From Oceanococcus sp964629015 (GTDB taxonomy: Bacteria > Pseudomonadota > Gammaproteobacteria > Nevskiales > Oceanococcaceae): a stretch of 64,000 nucleotides of DNA. Each line of letters begins with the position of its first letter. Position 1 is the stretch's first letter. Below the pieces are notes generated by a model. That model ran no database searches. It saw nothing but the letters and a program-made list of their open reading frames with translations, and had not been told where the DNA came from. Position numbers and translations under genes: made by a program. Location of the stretch: NCBI GenBank assembly GCA_964629015.1, contig CAZVMN010000001.1, forward strand, positions 383,424 to 447,423, written 5' to 3'. Shown here in pieces: positions 34,399-43,301 of the stretch.

Positions 34399-35397
34399 AT
34401 GACAGTAAAAGTCGGTATCAACGGTTTCGGCCGCATCGGCCGTAATGTGTTCCGTTCCGCGGTGCAGAATTTTGACGACATCGAGATTGTCGGCATCAAC
34501 GATCTGCTGGAGCCGGATTACCTGGCTTACATGCTGAAGTACGACTCCGTGCATGGTCGCTTCAAGGGCGACGTGTCGGTCGAGGGCGGCAATCTGGTTG
34601 TCAACGGCAAGACCATCCGTCTGTCCGCCGAGCGTGATCCGGCGGCGCTGAAGTGGGATGAAATCGGCGCCGAAGTGGTGATCGAATCCACCGGCCTGTT
34701 CCTTGACGCTGACTCTGCGGGCAAGCATCTGCAGGCGGGCGCCAAGAAAGTCATCATGTCGGCGCCGTCCAAAGATGGCACGCCGATGTTCGTCTACGGC
34801 GTGAACCACGCAAGCTACGACGGTCAGGCGATCATCTCCAATGCCTCCTGCACCACCAACTGTCTGGCTCCCGTCGCCAAAGTGTTGAATGACAAATGGG
34901 GTATCAAGCGTGGCTTGATGACCACCGTGCACGCGGCGACGGCAACCCAGAAAACCGTGGATGGCCCGAGTCAGAAAGATTGGCGCGGTGGTCGCGGTAT
35001 TTTGGAAAACATCATTCCGTCATCCACCGGCGCAGCCAAAGCTGTCGGCGTGGTGATTCCGGAGCTGAACAAGAAGCTCACCGGTATGGCTTTCCGCATC
35101 CCCACCTCCGACGTCTCTGTTGTTGACCTGACGGTCGAGCTGGAGCGCAATGCGTCCTACGAAGAAATCTGCGCGGAAATGAAAGCGCAGAGCCAAGGTG
35201 CCCTGGCTGGTGTGCTTGGTTACACCGAGGACAAAGTTGTGGCCACCGATTTCCGCGGCGAAGTGTGCACCTCGGTGTTCGATGCCGAAGCCGGCATTCA
35301 GCTGGACGAAACCTTCGTCAAAGTCGTGAGCTGGTACGACAACGAATGGGGCTATTCCAACAAGTGTTTGGAAATGGCTCGCGTCGTCGCCGGCTAA
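34399..35397 (+). CDS. gap: Glyceraldehyde-3-phosphate dehydrogenase
   Basis: The 332-residue protein starts TVKVGINGFGRIGRNVFRS (NAD-binding fold). It has the catalytic Cys motif SNASCTTNCLAP, the substrate-binding HAATATQKTVDGPS, and ends with the WYDNEWGYSNK segment. It oxidises glyceraldehyde-3-phosphate to 1,3-bisphosphoglycerate, the substrate pair of the downstream pgk product. An AAGGA ribosome-binding site lies upstream of the ATG. Confidence 0.97.
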   Translation: MTVKVGINGFGRIGRNVFRSAVQNFDDIEIVGINDLLEPDYLAYMLKYDSVHGRFKGDVSVEGGNLVVNGKTIRLSAERDPAALKWDEIGAEVVIESTGLFLDADSAGKHLQAGAKKVIMSAPSKDGTPMFVYGVNHASYDGQAIISNASCTTNCLAPVAKVLNDKWGIKRGLMTTVHAATATQKTVDGPSQKDWRGGRGILENIIPSSTGAAKAVGVVIPELNKKLTGMAFRIPTSDVSVVDLTVELERNASYEEICAEMKAQSQGALAGVLGYTEDKVVATDFRGEVCTSVFDAEAGIQLDETFVKVVSWYDNEWGYSNKCLEMARVVAG

Positions 35398-35409
35398 GCC
35401 TGCAAGACC

Positions 35410-35778
35410 ATGGCGGACAAGCGTCGTCACCACGATTTCGCCGCCTGGAAAGAGGCGATGGAGTTGGTGACGGCGGTGTATCGCCTGACCGACCAGTTCC
35501 CGCCGACTGAGCGCAATGGCTTGGCGGCGGATCTGCGTCGTGCCGTCACTTCGGTGCCCTCGCTGTTGGCAGAGGGCTCGGCGCGCATGACCCGTGGCGG
35601 GCTTGTGACTTACGTTGATGCCGCCCGCGGCGCCTTGGCGCAAGTCGAAACCCAGTTGGCGATTGCTTATCGGCTGGAGTTTGCGCCGCCCAATGCTGAC
35701 ATCGATCAGCGCATACCTCAGCTGTTCGAAAAACTCGCCAGCATGATCAAAGTCCTGCAAGCCGAGCAGGCCCACTGA
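35410..35778 (+). CDS. Four-helix bundle protein (23S rRNA IVP/Avd-like family)
   Basis: The 122-residue protein is all helical, with the family marks FAAWKEAMELVTAVYRLTDQFPPTERNGLAADLRRA, SVPSLLAEGSAR and ALAQVETQLAIAYRL. It belongs to the TIGR02436-type four-helix bundle proteins, first noticed inside 23S rRNA intervening sequences and related to the diversity-generating accessory protein Avd. It sits tightly between gap and pgk, with gaps of 12 and 14 bases, so it is co-transcribed with glycolytic genes. There is no rRNA nearby. Its function here is unknown; a basic surface suited to nucleic-acid binding is typical of the family. Confidence 0.85.
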   Translation: MADKRRHHDFAAWKEAMELVTAVYRLTDQFPPTERNGLAADLRRAVTSVPSLLAEGSARMTRGGLVTYVDAARGALAQVETQLAIAYRLEFAPPNADIDQRIPQLFEKLASMIKVLQAEQAH

Positions 35779-35792
35779 AAAGCGTGAAAACC

Positions 35793-36971
35793 ATGCCCAT
35801 ACTGCGCATGAATGACCAGGACCTCGCGGGCAAGCGGGTATTGATTCGTCAGGATCTCAACGTGCCGATTGCCAATGGCAAGGTCAGTTCGGACGCGCGC
35901 ATTCGCGCATCGTTGCCGACGCTGAAAAGTGCTTTGGATGCCGGCGCCGCAGTAATGGTGGCGTCACACCTCGGTCGTCCCAAAGAAGGCGTGGTCAGCG
36001 AAGAGCACTCGCTGGCGCCCGTGGCGGCTCATCTGGCGACGTTGCTGGGGCAGGATGTGCCATTGGTCAAGAACTGGCGGCAGGGTGTGGATGTGGCGCC
36101 AGGCCAGTTGGTTATGCTGGAAAATGTGCGTTTTGAAAAAGGTGAAAAGGCCAACGACGAGCAGTTGTCGCGTGATCTGGCCAAGCTCTGTGATGTCTAC
36201 GTCATGGACGCTTTTGGCACGGCACATCGCGCGCAGGCCTCTACGCACGGCGTGGCGCGTTTTGCGCCGGTGGCATGTGCAGGTCCTTTGCTTGACGCCG
36301 AACTGAAGGCTTTGGGTGCCGCTTTGAAAGCCCCCAAACGACCGCTGGCGGTTATCGTTGGTGGCTCCAAGGTTTCGACCAAGCTGGAATTGCTGGAAAA
36401 CCTCGCCCAGGTTGCCGATCGGCTGATTCTTGGTGGTGGAATCGCCAACACCTTTCTCGCCGCGGCGGGTTATAAAGTGGGCAAGTCACTCTACGAACCG
36501 GATCTGATCAGCGCAGCGAAGCACGTTATGAGCGTGATGAACAGTCGCGGCGCCCAGATCCCGTTGCCCGTTGACGTGGTGGCAGCGACTGAATTTTCTC
36601 CCGAAGCTCACCCGGAAATCCGCCCGGTGGATGAGGTCGAGGATGATGAAATGATCCTCGATGTGGGGCCCAAAACCCGCGAAATCCTCGCCGCCACGCT
36701 GGACGGCGCCGGGACTATTGTGTGGAACGGTCCGGTCGGCGTGTTCGAGATTGAACAGTTCGCCGGCGGCACCGAATCCCTGTCGAAAGCGATCGCGCAA
36801 AGCTCGGCGTTTTCCATTGCCGGCGGTGGCGACACCCTGGCGGCAATCGACAAATACGGCATCAAGGATCAGGTGTCCTACATCTCCACCGGTGGTGGGG
36901 CATTCCTGGAATTTATGGAAGGCAAAACACTGCCGGCTGTGGCTATTCTGGAAGAACGTGCCGAGCGCTAG
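35793..36971 (+). CDS. pgk: Phosphoglycerate kinase
   Basis: The 392-residue protein has KRVLIRQDLNVPIANGK near its start, the hinge and nucleotide regions PLAVIVGGSKVSTKLELL and GPVGVFEIEQFA, and the C-terminal GGGDTLAAIDKYG and STGGGAFLEFMEGK. It makes ATP from 1,3-bisphosphoglycerate in glycolysis. The ATG at 35793 gives MPILRMNDQDLAGKR, matching other bacterial Pgk starts; a GTG 9 bases upstream is in frame. The usual downstream pyk/fba genes are absent here. Confidence 0.96.
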   Translation: MPILRMNDQDLAGKRVLIRQDLNVPIANGKVSSDARIRASLPTLKSALDAGAAVMVASHLGRPKEGVVSEEHSLAPVAAHLATLLGQDVPLVKNWRQGVDVAPGQLVMLENVRFEKGEKANDEQLSRDLAKLCDVYVMDAFGTAHRAQASTHGVARFAPVACAGPLLDAELKALGAALKAPKRPLAVIVGGSKVSTKLELLENLAQVADRLILGGGIANTFLAAAGYKVGKSLYEPDLISAAKHVMSVMNSRGAQIPLPVDVVAATEFSPEAHPEIRPVDEVEDDEMILDVGPKTREILAATLDGAGTIVWNGPVGVFEIEQFAGGTESLSKAIAQSSAFSIAGGGDTLAAIDKYGIKDQVSYISTGGGAFLEFMEGKTLPAVAILEERAER

Positions 36972-37011
36972 ATAGCGGTTTGCTTAAAGCGGCGACTGCA
37001 TTGGCGGAACG

Positions 37012-38052
37012 TTGACACGTCTAACTATTCATGTCGGTCTGGCCAAGACGGGAACATCAGCGATTCAGTCGCATTTGTTTGCCGCTCGTGATCGCATGCT
37101 CGAGTACGGTGTGCTTTATCCGCAAGCAGGGCTCTACAGGAAAGAGCGTGCCCATCATGAGGTGGCATGGGCTGTTGGAGGGCACTGCGGTGTGGCGGGG
37201 CATTCGTCGCCCGATTCAGCGGACCTTGTTCGGGAGCTTCGTAAAGAGGTTGAGGCCTTTGGTGCTGATCATGTGGTGCTGAGTAGCGAAGCGTTCTCGC
37301 GAGCCTTGCTGGATAATCCTGACAAGGTTGGCCGGTTTCTGCGCGATGTCGCGGGCGATGGATATCAATTGGCGATGCTGGTTCGTTGTGCATCGTCGTA
37401 CCATGAATCCTTGTATTTTCAGCGAATTCGAGCTTGGGCAAGCGGTCGTGTAGGCGCGGATGTGCCCCCGCTTCATTTGGCGCGGCGGGGAACCATAAAA
37501 GCGCCATCTGGACATCTCACGGTCCTGCAGCGGGCGCTGCAATTGGATCCACGCTGTCGAGTGTGGGCATATGGACATTCTCTTTGCATGCCACAGTTGT
37601 GTGCTGAATTGAGTGGTTTGCCCGAGGAGGTCTTCGCTGAACCGGTGAAGTTTGGCGCCAATCCTCAATGGGATTCGCGCGCGTTGTCATTGGCCTACCT
37701 GTTGGCAACCCATCCAAACCGCCATGTGTTTCAGCCTCGCTTTTTGGCGAACAGATCGCAGATCCTTGAGCTTTTTTCTGATGGTGGCCGAGCGAGCATT
37801 TTCGACGCCAAGCAACGCGCAAGTATTGATGAGGCTGCCAATCTGCGGTTGCGGACCTTGATGCGAGGACGCAGATTGCCTCAGCTACCCGGACATGAAA
37901 CCAATCCTCCGCCAGCGTTTGAGACCCGGTGGTACTTTTCGTCCGAGCAGGAATATACGGCGAAACAGCTGTTTGGTGTTTCGATTGGCGAATTGGCATA
38001 CAAGGCTCGACTGAAATTGCGTTTTCGACGCGTGATCAGCGTCGGACTTTAG
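37012..38052 (+). CDS. Sulfotransferase-like P-loop protein (TTG start)
   Basis: The 346-residue protein begins TRLTIHVGLAKTGTSAIQSHL, a PAPS-type 5'-phosphosulfate loop. It continues with VVLSSEAFSRAL and LAMLVRCASSYHESLYFQ in place of a standard 3'-phosphate motif. It resembles the 'sulfotransferase family' proteins seen in polysaccharide loci, but the second PAPS motif is not clear, so activity is uncertain. The first usable start is a TTG at 37012 preceded by GGCGGAA. It is more AT-rich than the flanking pgk and lies apart from the capsule locus, suggesting separate acquisition. Confidence 0.65.
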   Translation: MTRLTIHVGLAKTGTSAIQSHLFAARDRMLEYGVLYPQAGLYRKERAHHEVAWAVGGHCGVAGHSSPDSADLVRELRKEVEAFGADHVVLSSEAFSRALLDNPDKVGRFLRDVAGDGYQLAMLVRCASSYHESLYFQRIRAWASGRVGADVPPLHLARRGTIKAPSGHLTVLQRALQLDPRCRVWAYGHSLCMPQLCAELSGLPEEVFAEPVKFGANPQWDSRALSLAYLLATHPNRHVFQPRFLANRSQILELFSDGGRASIFDAKQRASIDEAANLRLRTLMRGRRLPQLPGHETNPPPAFETRWYFSSEQEYTAKQLFGVSIGELAYKARLKLRFRRVISVGL

Positions 38053-38174
38053 CGAGAAAAAGACCGCGTGTTAGCGGGGCCGTATACGGTCAACTTTTGT
38101 GATCCGTATTGAAACGGTCACAAAATCAAGCCATTATGCTGGTCGTGTTCTACTGCTGCGGCGTGACACGTCCC

Positions 38175-38741
38175 ATGACCGGTGCGATTCCCAAACTTCT
38201 CAAGCTCAGCGCGGGCGGCCTTCCCGTTGCCTGGATCGACTGGCAGCGCGCAGTGTGTCTTTATATGGAAGACAAGGTGCTGTGGGAGGCGGGTGATCAG
38301 GAAATCGTCATCCGTGGCGGTATCAATCGGGCTACTGGGCAGCAGACGTTGTTCAATATGTCGCCGATTATCGCGGTCAACGACCGTTCTCGTATCTGGG
38401 AAAGTGGTGGCACCTTCGCGCTGACGCGGCGGCGTTTGTACGCGCGCGATCGTGGCTTGTGCCTGTATTGCGGCGGCCATCTGTCCGAATCCAGTATGAC
38501 CATGGATCACGTCAAACCGCGTGCACAGCGTGGGCATCATTGCTGGGAGAATGTGGTGTCGTCGTGCCGTTCATGCAACCAGAAAAAAGGTTGTCGTACT
38601 CCTGAGGCCGCCGGCATGCCGCTGCTGGCCGTGCCATATGCGCCCAATGTGGCCGAGATGCTGGTTTTGTCGGGGCGTCATGTGCTGACCGATCAGATGG
38701 ATTACCTGGAGAAGTTTCTCGATCTGGGCAAGACCGCCTGA
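38175..38741 (+). CDS. HNH endonuclease family protein
   Basis: The protein is about 188 residues with an N-terminal segment LPVAWIDWQRAVCLYMEDKVLWE and a C-terminal HNH core. The core has two CxxC pairs (LCLYCGG and CRSC) around MDHVKPRAQRGHHCWENVV and ending CNQKKG. The Cys pairs should bind zinc. Homologous stand-alone HNH proteins of this shape are widespread, and the role is usually unassigned. Nothing nearby indicates a restriction or phage system. The start at 38175 is favoured; the frame is open to 38109. Confidence 0.8.
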   Translation: MTGAIPKLLKLSAGGLPVAWIDWQRAVCLYMEDKVLWEAGDQEIVIRGGINRATGQQTLFNMSPIIAVNDRSRIWESGGTFALTRRRLYARDRGLCLYCGGHLSESSMTMDHVKPRAQRGHHCWENVVSSCRSCNQKKGCRTPEAAGMPLLAVPYAPNVAEMLVLSGRHVLTDQMDYLEKFLDLGKTA

Positions 38742-38777
38742 GTGAGGCGGCCGGCGAATGCCGACCGCCGAGCATCA

Positions 38778-41441
38778 TCAGGGTTCGACCCAGTAATTCA
38801 GGACTTCGAAGCTCTGCTCCGAACTGTGTCCGTCGTAGATGTAGGCGAACAATCCCCAGTTGTAGTCCTCACCGGCATCAAAAGCCGCCTGCGAGATATT
38901 GCCAACCGCGCCTTGGTAGATGGTCTCGTTTCCATGCGTGGTTTCCAGTGCATTGCCGCTCCCTCCGCCGACTGAGAACCCGCCAATGATATAAGCGCCA
39001 GCGCCGCCGGTTGCACGGACATCCAGTGACCACGCCGTCTGGTAATCCACACCGGTTGAGGTGGAGTTGAACTCCTCGATGGTGGCGGTGGTTTGTCCGC
39101 CACCCTGGCCGACCGACGCTTCGGCGGATTGAAGACCCGTATAGCGATTGAGCAGGGTGTTCTTCTCGGCGCGACTGGGATAGCTGGCCGGGTTGCCGGG
39201 GTTGTGGTTGAAGATGTCGCTGCCGATACGCAAATTGTCTTCATCCACGATCTGATTGTAGTAGTCCAGTGTGACCAGCGCGGTGATGGGTTCACGTGGC
39301 AAGTTGACGTGGACCGCCTCGCCGACCAGGGTCGGGTCCGGGTGGTTAAGCACCGTGTAGGTGTATACGTCAATGGGCATGACCGCAAGAATCACGGAAT
39401 CTTCAATCGCGCCAGTCTCGTAAACCAGTGAGGTGCGTAGCGAGTAGGCGGTGCTGGTCCAGCGGTTGATGGTCTTGGAGATGCTGGCGGTTATTTCCAA
39501 GGCGTTGTTGGTGACCGGCGCGCCGGCGCCGAAGCCCGCGAACAACCGACCGGTGACGGTAGTGCTTTGCGTGCTGGTGGTACCCGAGCTGACTGCCCGC
39601 CCGAAAGCGGTACGACAAGATTCGCCCAGGTCCTGGCCCAGATCATTGGCGCAAGGTGCGCCAGCCAACGCGGCAATCAGCAAGGGTTGGGTGAAAACCA
39701 GTTGGTGGCTGCCATCGCTGTATTTGATCGCGACTGTGCCATCATCCAGCTCGCTGTCCGGCAGCAGCACCTGCGGGTGATAGTTGGGTGATCCACCGGT
39801 GCTGAAGCGCTTGTCAGTCTTGATCTCCTTGATCAAGCTCCAGCCATCGACCTGGTCGTGGCCCCACACCATCAAGGCCTGATACTCGTTGATCGTGCCG
39901 GCTTCGCGTTGGCTGTACATCACAATGTTGTCGCGTCCATCCAGGGTGACATCACCGGCGGCCACGGCCACTGCACGCCAGTTGAAGTTGAAGCTGTCTT
40001 CGCGATCGTAGCCATACCAGTACAGGGACGGGATGGTTGAGGGGCCGTTGTCGGACTCGCCGTCGTCATCGTACAAAGCCAGGCTGTTCGGCGAGCTGCG
40101 TAGCGACTGAAACAAGCGTTGGTTAACCAGAAATTCGGCCGCACCGTCACCATCCACATCGGCCGTGACCACGGCCACATAGTTGATCGCCTGACTGGTG
40201 CCCGAGCCTTCATTGTAGTTTTCGCCCGACGGCGGCAATTCCGCATCGCCGAGCAGTGCCGGCGCTGATCCTTGCCCGAGCAGGGTGAAGCTCTGCTTGG
40301 CGTCATCCAGCACCTGTATGGCATGGCGGAAACTGCTCACCGCCGCTGTACTGCTCACGCCGCCGATCTGGTTGAGGCCAGCCAGGACCACTTCATCCAG
40401 ACTGTCGCCATCGACATCACCCAGTGAGAGATTGCCGAAGACGGCGCGCTGCATGCCATTGCCATTGTCATACTCAATCTGCCCGGATGTGAGCGTCGTG
40501 AACTGCGTGCTGGCGTCGTCGAGGATGTGGTAACGGTGCTCGGCATTGGACAGCGAGTTGTTGGTCGATGTGAGGTTGCCGGCGTTGATCACAACGGCCA
40601 GTTCCTGAGCCCGGTCATAGTCCAGGTTGCCGGCTTCCAGCACCATATGACGGATGCTGTAGGTGGTCTTGGGGAAAGACAGCGACACGCCGTTGAAGCT
40701 AAAGGCGCCCGCGATGTTCTCGAGCATTTTGACCACGGCGTCACCGTTGCCGTTGATCAGCCCCATGGCAAGGTCCGCATCGCCGTCACCGTCATAGTCT
40801 CCGGCGGCCATGAAGACGGCGTCGTAGGTTCCGTTGTCGACGGCAACCGGCGTACTCAGGGCGTAGTTTTGCGCCGCGTCTTGCTGGATCACCAGTTCAA
40901 CATCGCCCTCGTCCTGGTACACCACGATGGTTTCATCCAGGCCGTCATCGTCGATGTCCGCGCTCACCGCATGACGGCGCGCCTCCAGGCCCATCCACGG
41001 CGTGCTGGCAAATGCTGCGTCGTTGAGTACCTCCCAGCTGAAACTGTTATTGCTGCCCGGCACCAGATTGCTCAGCGTCATCTGATTCTGCGATGCGCTG
41101 CTGTCGATGACACCGGCATCTGCCAGCGGGACACCAAACAGCATCACTTCGCGGAATTTGTTGATGGCCATGGCGCTACCCATCGGCGCATAGCCGTCGG
41201 GCAGGGCATCGCCGTCGTTGTCCACCCGGTCGCTCTGGGTGGTGTCGATACCCAGATCATCCAGAACCTCTTGCACCGAGGTATTGGCTGAACTTCCAGG
41301 GGTGGCTGTTGGTGTTGGGCTGGCGCTGGGTGCTGGTGTTGCGCCGCCGCCATCATTGCCGCCTCCTCCGCCACCACCACCACAGGCGATCAGTGTGGCG
41401 CCAAACAGCGCAATCGCTAAGAACTGACTCGGAATTTTCAT
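38778..41441 (-). CDS. Large FG-GAP/VCBS-repeat-like lipoprotein, 887 aa
   Basis: The protein has a lipoprotein signal peptide (MKIPSQFLAIALFGATLIACGG; lipobox Cys near residue 20), then a Gly-rich and Pro/Ser/Thr-rich linker (~20-55). Next comes a calcium-site-like DNDGDALPDGY, followed by many acidic beta-propeller-type units such as AGDYDGDGDADLAMG, LGDVDGDSLDEVVLAG and VTADVDGDGAAEFLV, and a long C-terminal region. The D-x-D-x-D-G motifs are typical of FG-GAP/VCBS propellers that bind calcium. It is probably anchored in the outer membrane. The ATG at 41441 has a strong GGAGGGAA site. Ligand and role are unknown. Confidence 0.83.
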   Translation of the reverse strand: MKIPSQFLAIALFGATLIACGGGGGGGGNDGGGATPAPSASPTPTATPGSSANTSVQEVLDDLGIDTTQSDRVDNDGDALPDGYAPMGSAMAINKFREVMLFGVPLADAGVIDSSASQNQMTLSNLVPGSNNSFSWEVLNDAAFASTPWMGLEARRHAVSADIDDDGLDETIVVYQDEGDVELVIQQDAAQNYALSTPVAVDNGTYDAVFMAAGDYDGDGDADLAMGLINGNGDAVVKMLENIAGAFSFNGVSLSFPKTTYSIRHMVLEAGNLDYDRAQELAVVINAGNLTSTNNSLSNAEHRYHILDDASTQFTTLTSGQIEYDNGNGMQRAVFGNLSLGDVDGDSLDEVVLAGLNQIGGVSSTAAVSSFRHAIQVLDDAKQSFTLLGQGSAPALLGDAELPPSGENYNEGSGTSQAINYVAVVTADVDGDGAAEFLVNQRLFQSLRSSPNSLALYDDDGESDNGPSTIPSLYWYGYDREDSFNFNWRAVAVAAGDVTLDGRDNIVMYSQREAGTINEYQALMVWGHDQVDGWSLIKEIKTDKRFSTGGSPNYHPQVLLPDSELDDGTVAIKYSDGSHQLVFTQPLLIAALAGAPCANDLGQDLGESCRTAFGRAVSSGTTSTQSTTVTGRLFAGFGAGAPVTNNALEITASISKTINRWTSTAYSLRTSLVYETGAIEDSVILAVMPIDVYTYTVLNHPDPTLVGEAVHVNLPREPITALVTLDYYNQIVDEDNLRIGSDIFNHNPGNPASYPSRAEKNTLLNRYTGLQSAEASVGQGGGQTTATIEEFNSTSTGVDYQTAWSLDVRATGGAGAYIIGGFSVGGGSGNALETTHGNETIYQGAVGNISQAAFDAGEDYNWGLFAYIYDGHSSEQSFEVLNYWVEP

Positions 41442-41580
41442 GTGCTTCCCTCCCACAGATGTGTTGTCGCAACGCAGAGTTGCGTCCCTGATGAGAGAAG
41501 CAAGAGGTTCCGGTTTTTTTGCCCACACGGCGCCGGTGCTGTGAACCAGGCGACCTGGAAGTGTGGCTGTATCAGAAAAG

Positions 41581-41607
41581 TTGACACTGTTAAGTTAACG
41601 GTGTGAA
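41581..41607. promoter_or_regulatory. 27-bp dyad upstream of the TetR gene, probable operator
   Basis: The left arm TTGACACTGTTAA (41581-41593) and the right arm TTAACGGTGTGAA (41595-41607) are inverted copies about a central G, with two mismatches. The left edge also provides a TTGACA -35 hexamer. The site is 46 bases upstream of the TetR-family ATG, as expected for autoregulation of this gene and the operon behind it. Confidence 0.7.
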
Positions 41608-41652
41608 CATTAGTTCAGATCAGCCGCAGTACGTTTTGCTCAGGAAGACAAC

Positions 41653-42327
41653 ATGGCTAGAAAACCCTACTCAGAAGATGCGCGCACGCGGCGCCGTGAG
41701 GCGATTCTTGACAGCGCGATGGCCGTGTTTGAACGCGAGGGTGGGTTGGAGGCGTTGAGCTTTCGCAAGCTGGCGTCGGAGATGGGCCTGAGCTATTCGG
41801 CCCCGTACCGCTATTTCCGCAACAAGGATGAATTGGTGAACGCACTGCGGGCGCGTGCCTATCGTTGGATTGAGGCCGAAATGCACGAGGCGACCAAGGA
41901 CATTGCGAGTCCGGCCGAACGGCTTATCGGCTTGGCCCGAACCTACATCAAGTCAGGCTTGCAGCGACCGCAGCGGTACGCATTGCTGTTCTTCAACCTG
42001 GACGACACCGACGTGGCACGTCATTCAATTGAATTCCGTCGCGCCAAGCATGATGCCCTGGATATTTGCACGCGGGTTATCGCGCAAGGCCAGAAAACCG
42101 GTGAGCTTCCGGCGCACATCGATCCTTTGACCGCGAGCCATATGTTCTGGATCGGGGCACACGGTCTTGTGTCCCTGGAGTTGGCCGGCCAGTTTGCGAT
42201 GGGTCGCGATGTGGAGACCTTGACCACCGTCGTCATTCACACCTTGCGAGCTGGCATGCAGCAGAAAATGGATAGGTCTGACAGCGATTTGTCCGCTACT
42301 TTTGTGGAGACAACCCAACATGCATAA
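41653..42327 (+). CDS. TetR/AcrR-family transcriptional regulator
   Basis: The 224-residue protein has an N-terminal TetR helix-turn-helix (~10-60), with RRREAILDSAMAVFEREGGLEALSFRKLASEMGL and SYSAPYRYFRNKDELVNAL, and a helical ligand-binding domain behind it. It overlaps the next gene by 8 bases and has a probable operator upstream, so it likely represses its own operon, including the PF10118-type and styrene-oxide-isomerase-like genes. The inducer is unknown; a hydrophobic or epoxide-related compound is a guess from the neighbours. Confidence 0.92.
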   Translation: MARKPYSEDARTRRREAILDSAMAVFEREGGLEALSFRKLASEMGLSYSAPYRYFRNKDELVNALRARAYRWIEAEMHEATKDIASPAERLIGLARTYIKSGLQRPQRYALLFFNLDDTDVARHSIEFRRAKHDALDICTRVIAQGQKTGELPAHIDPLTASHMFWIGAHGLVSLELAGQFAMGRDVETLTTVVIHTLRAGMQQKMDRSDSDLSATFVETTQHA

Positions 42328-43237
42328 GTCGTCGAATGATGCGGTGCCTATTCCTCAACCGCGAAAAATCCCCTTCGAGTTCCCGGATGATCTGAATCCG
42401 ATCTGGAAGGCGCACGATCCGGAGTTTTGCGCCATGGTCAATGGCGCATCGATCACCATGCCGTATCTCGAACCGTTCTTGATCAAAACGGTTCGGGAGG
42501 CGACCGCGGATCTCCCGGAGGGTGATGTCAAAGACGCTGGTCGGGCGTTCAACACACAAGAGCAGTACCACTTCACGGCGCACCGTCGATTCAACGAATT
42601 GCTCAAGGCCAAAGCGTATCCGGAGTTGGCTGAGGTCGAGCAGGCTCTGAAGCAGCATTACGACAGGCTAAAGGGGCAGTCGCTGCGCAAGCGCATGGCT
42701 TACACCGCAGGATTCGAAGCGATGACCTTGGGCGTGACCAAATGGCTGGTCGATCAGCGGGTCGACCTGTTTGGCGGTGCGGACACGCGCGTGGCCTCGT
42801 TCATCCTGTGGCATTTCGTCGAGGAATCTGAGCACAAGTGCGTGGCCCATGACGTCTACCAGGCCAAATTTGCTGGCAGCGTCAGCGCTTACTTTGCGCG
42901 CATGTTTGGCGTGTTTCATGGCTCAGGCGCGGTGGCTTGGTATTCGATGCGTGGCTACAAGGTGATCCTGAAAAAAGATGGGCGCTGGCGGAGCCTGCGT
43001 TCACGGCTCCGGCTGGCCCGGCGCCTGTGGGGTTTTGCCCGTTACGTGGTGCCCTATGTGCTGCGCGCGGCTTTGCCGGGGCACAACCCGCGTCATGAGA
43101 AAGAGCTGCGCTGGGTGCAAGACTGGATTTCAGGCTATAGCCATTGTCCGGAGGGTGAGGTTCCGCTGTTGGACACGCGTCATCCGGATATCCCTGTGCC
43201 TTTTGTGTCAGCGCAGGGCGTGTCCAGCGCTGCTTAG
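42320..43237 (+). CDS. Metal-dependent hydrolase-like protein (PF10118 type)
   Basis: The protein of about 305 residues starts with a Pro-rich segment and shows NTQEQYHFTAHRRFNE and WHFVEESEHKCVAHDVYQ, paired Glu/His clusters that suggest a ferritin-like di-metal site. It matches the family annotated as predicted metal-dependent hydrolase (PF10118), whose chemistry is not firmly known. A C-terminal basic and hydrophobic stretch (~220-260) may contact the membrane. The ATG at 42320, with GGAG upstream, overlaps the end of the TetR gene, so the two are co-translated. Confidence 0.82.
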   Translation: MHKSSNDAVPIPQPRKIPFEFPDDLNPIWKAHDPEFCAMVNGASITMPYLEPFLIKTVREATADLPEGDVKDAGRAFNTQEQYHFTAHRRFNELLKAKAYPELAEVEQALKQHYDRLKGQSLRKRMAYTAGFEAMTLGVTKWLVDQRVDLFGGADTRVASFILWHFVEESEHKCVAHDVYQAKFAGSVSAYFARMFGVFHGSGAVAWYSMRGYKVILKKDGRWRSLRSRLRLARRLWGFARYVVPYVLRAALPGHNPRHEKELRWVQDWISGYSHCPEGEVPLLDTRHPDIPVPFVSAQGVSSAA

Positions 43238-43301
43238 CGGCAAGAACTCAACGATTTGCGGTCGCTGACCAAGGCGCCCGCGCAGAGCAGCGAGGAGAAT
43301 A

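Noticed and set aside
35410..35778. Diversity-generating retroelement suggested by the Avd-like protein
   Set aside because: There is no reverse transcriptase, template repeat or variable repeat in the window.
38746..38769. GC-rich hairpin between the HNH and lipoprotein genes
   Set aside because: The stem GGCGG-C-CGGC pairs with GCCG-A-CCGCC with a mismatch and there is no T run on either strand.
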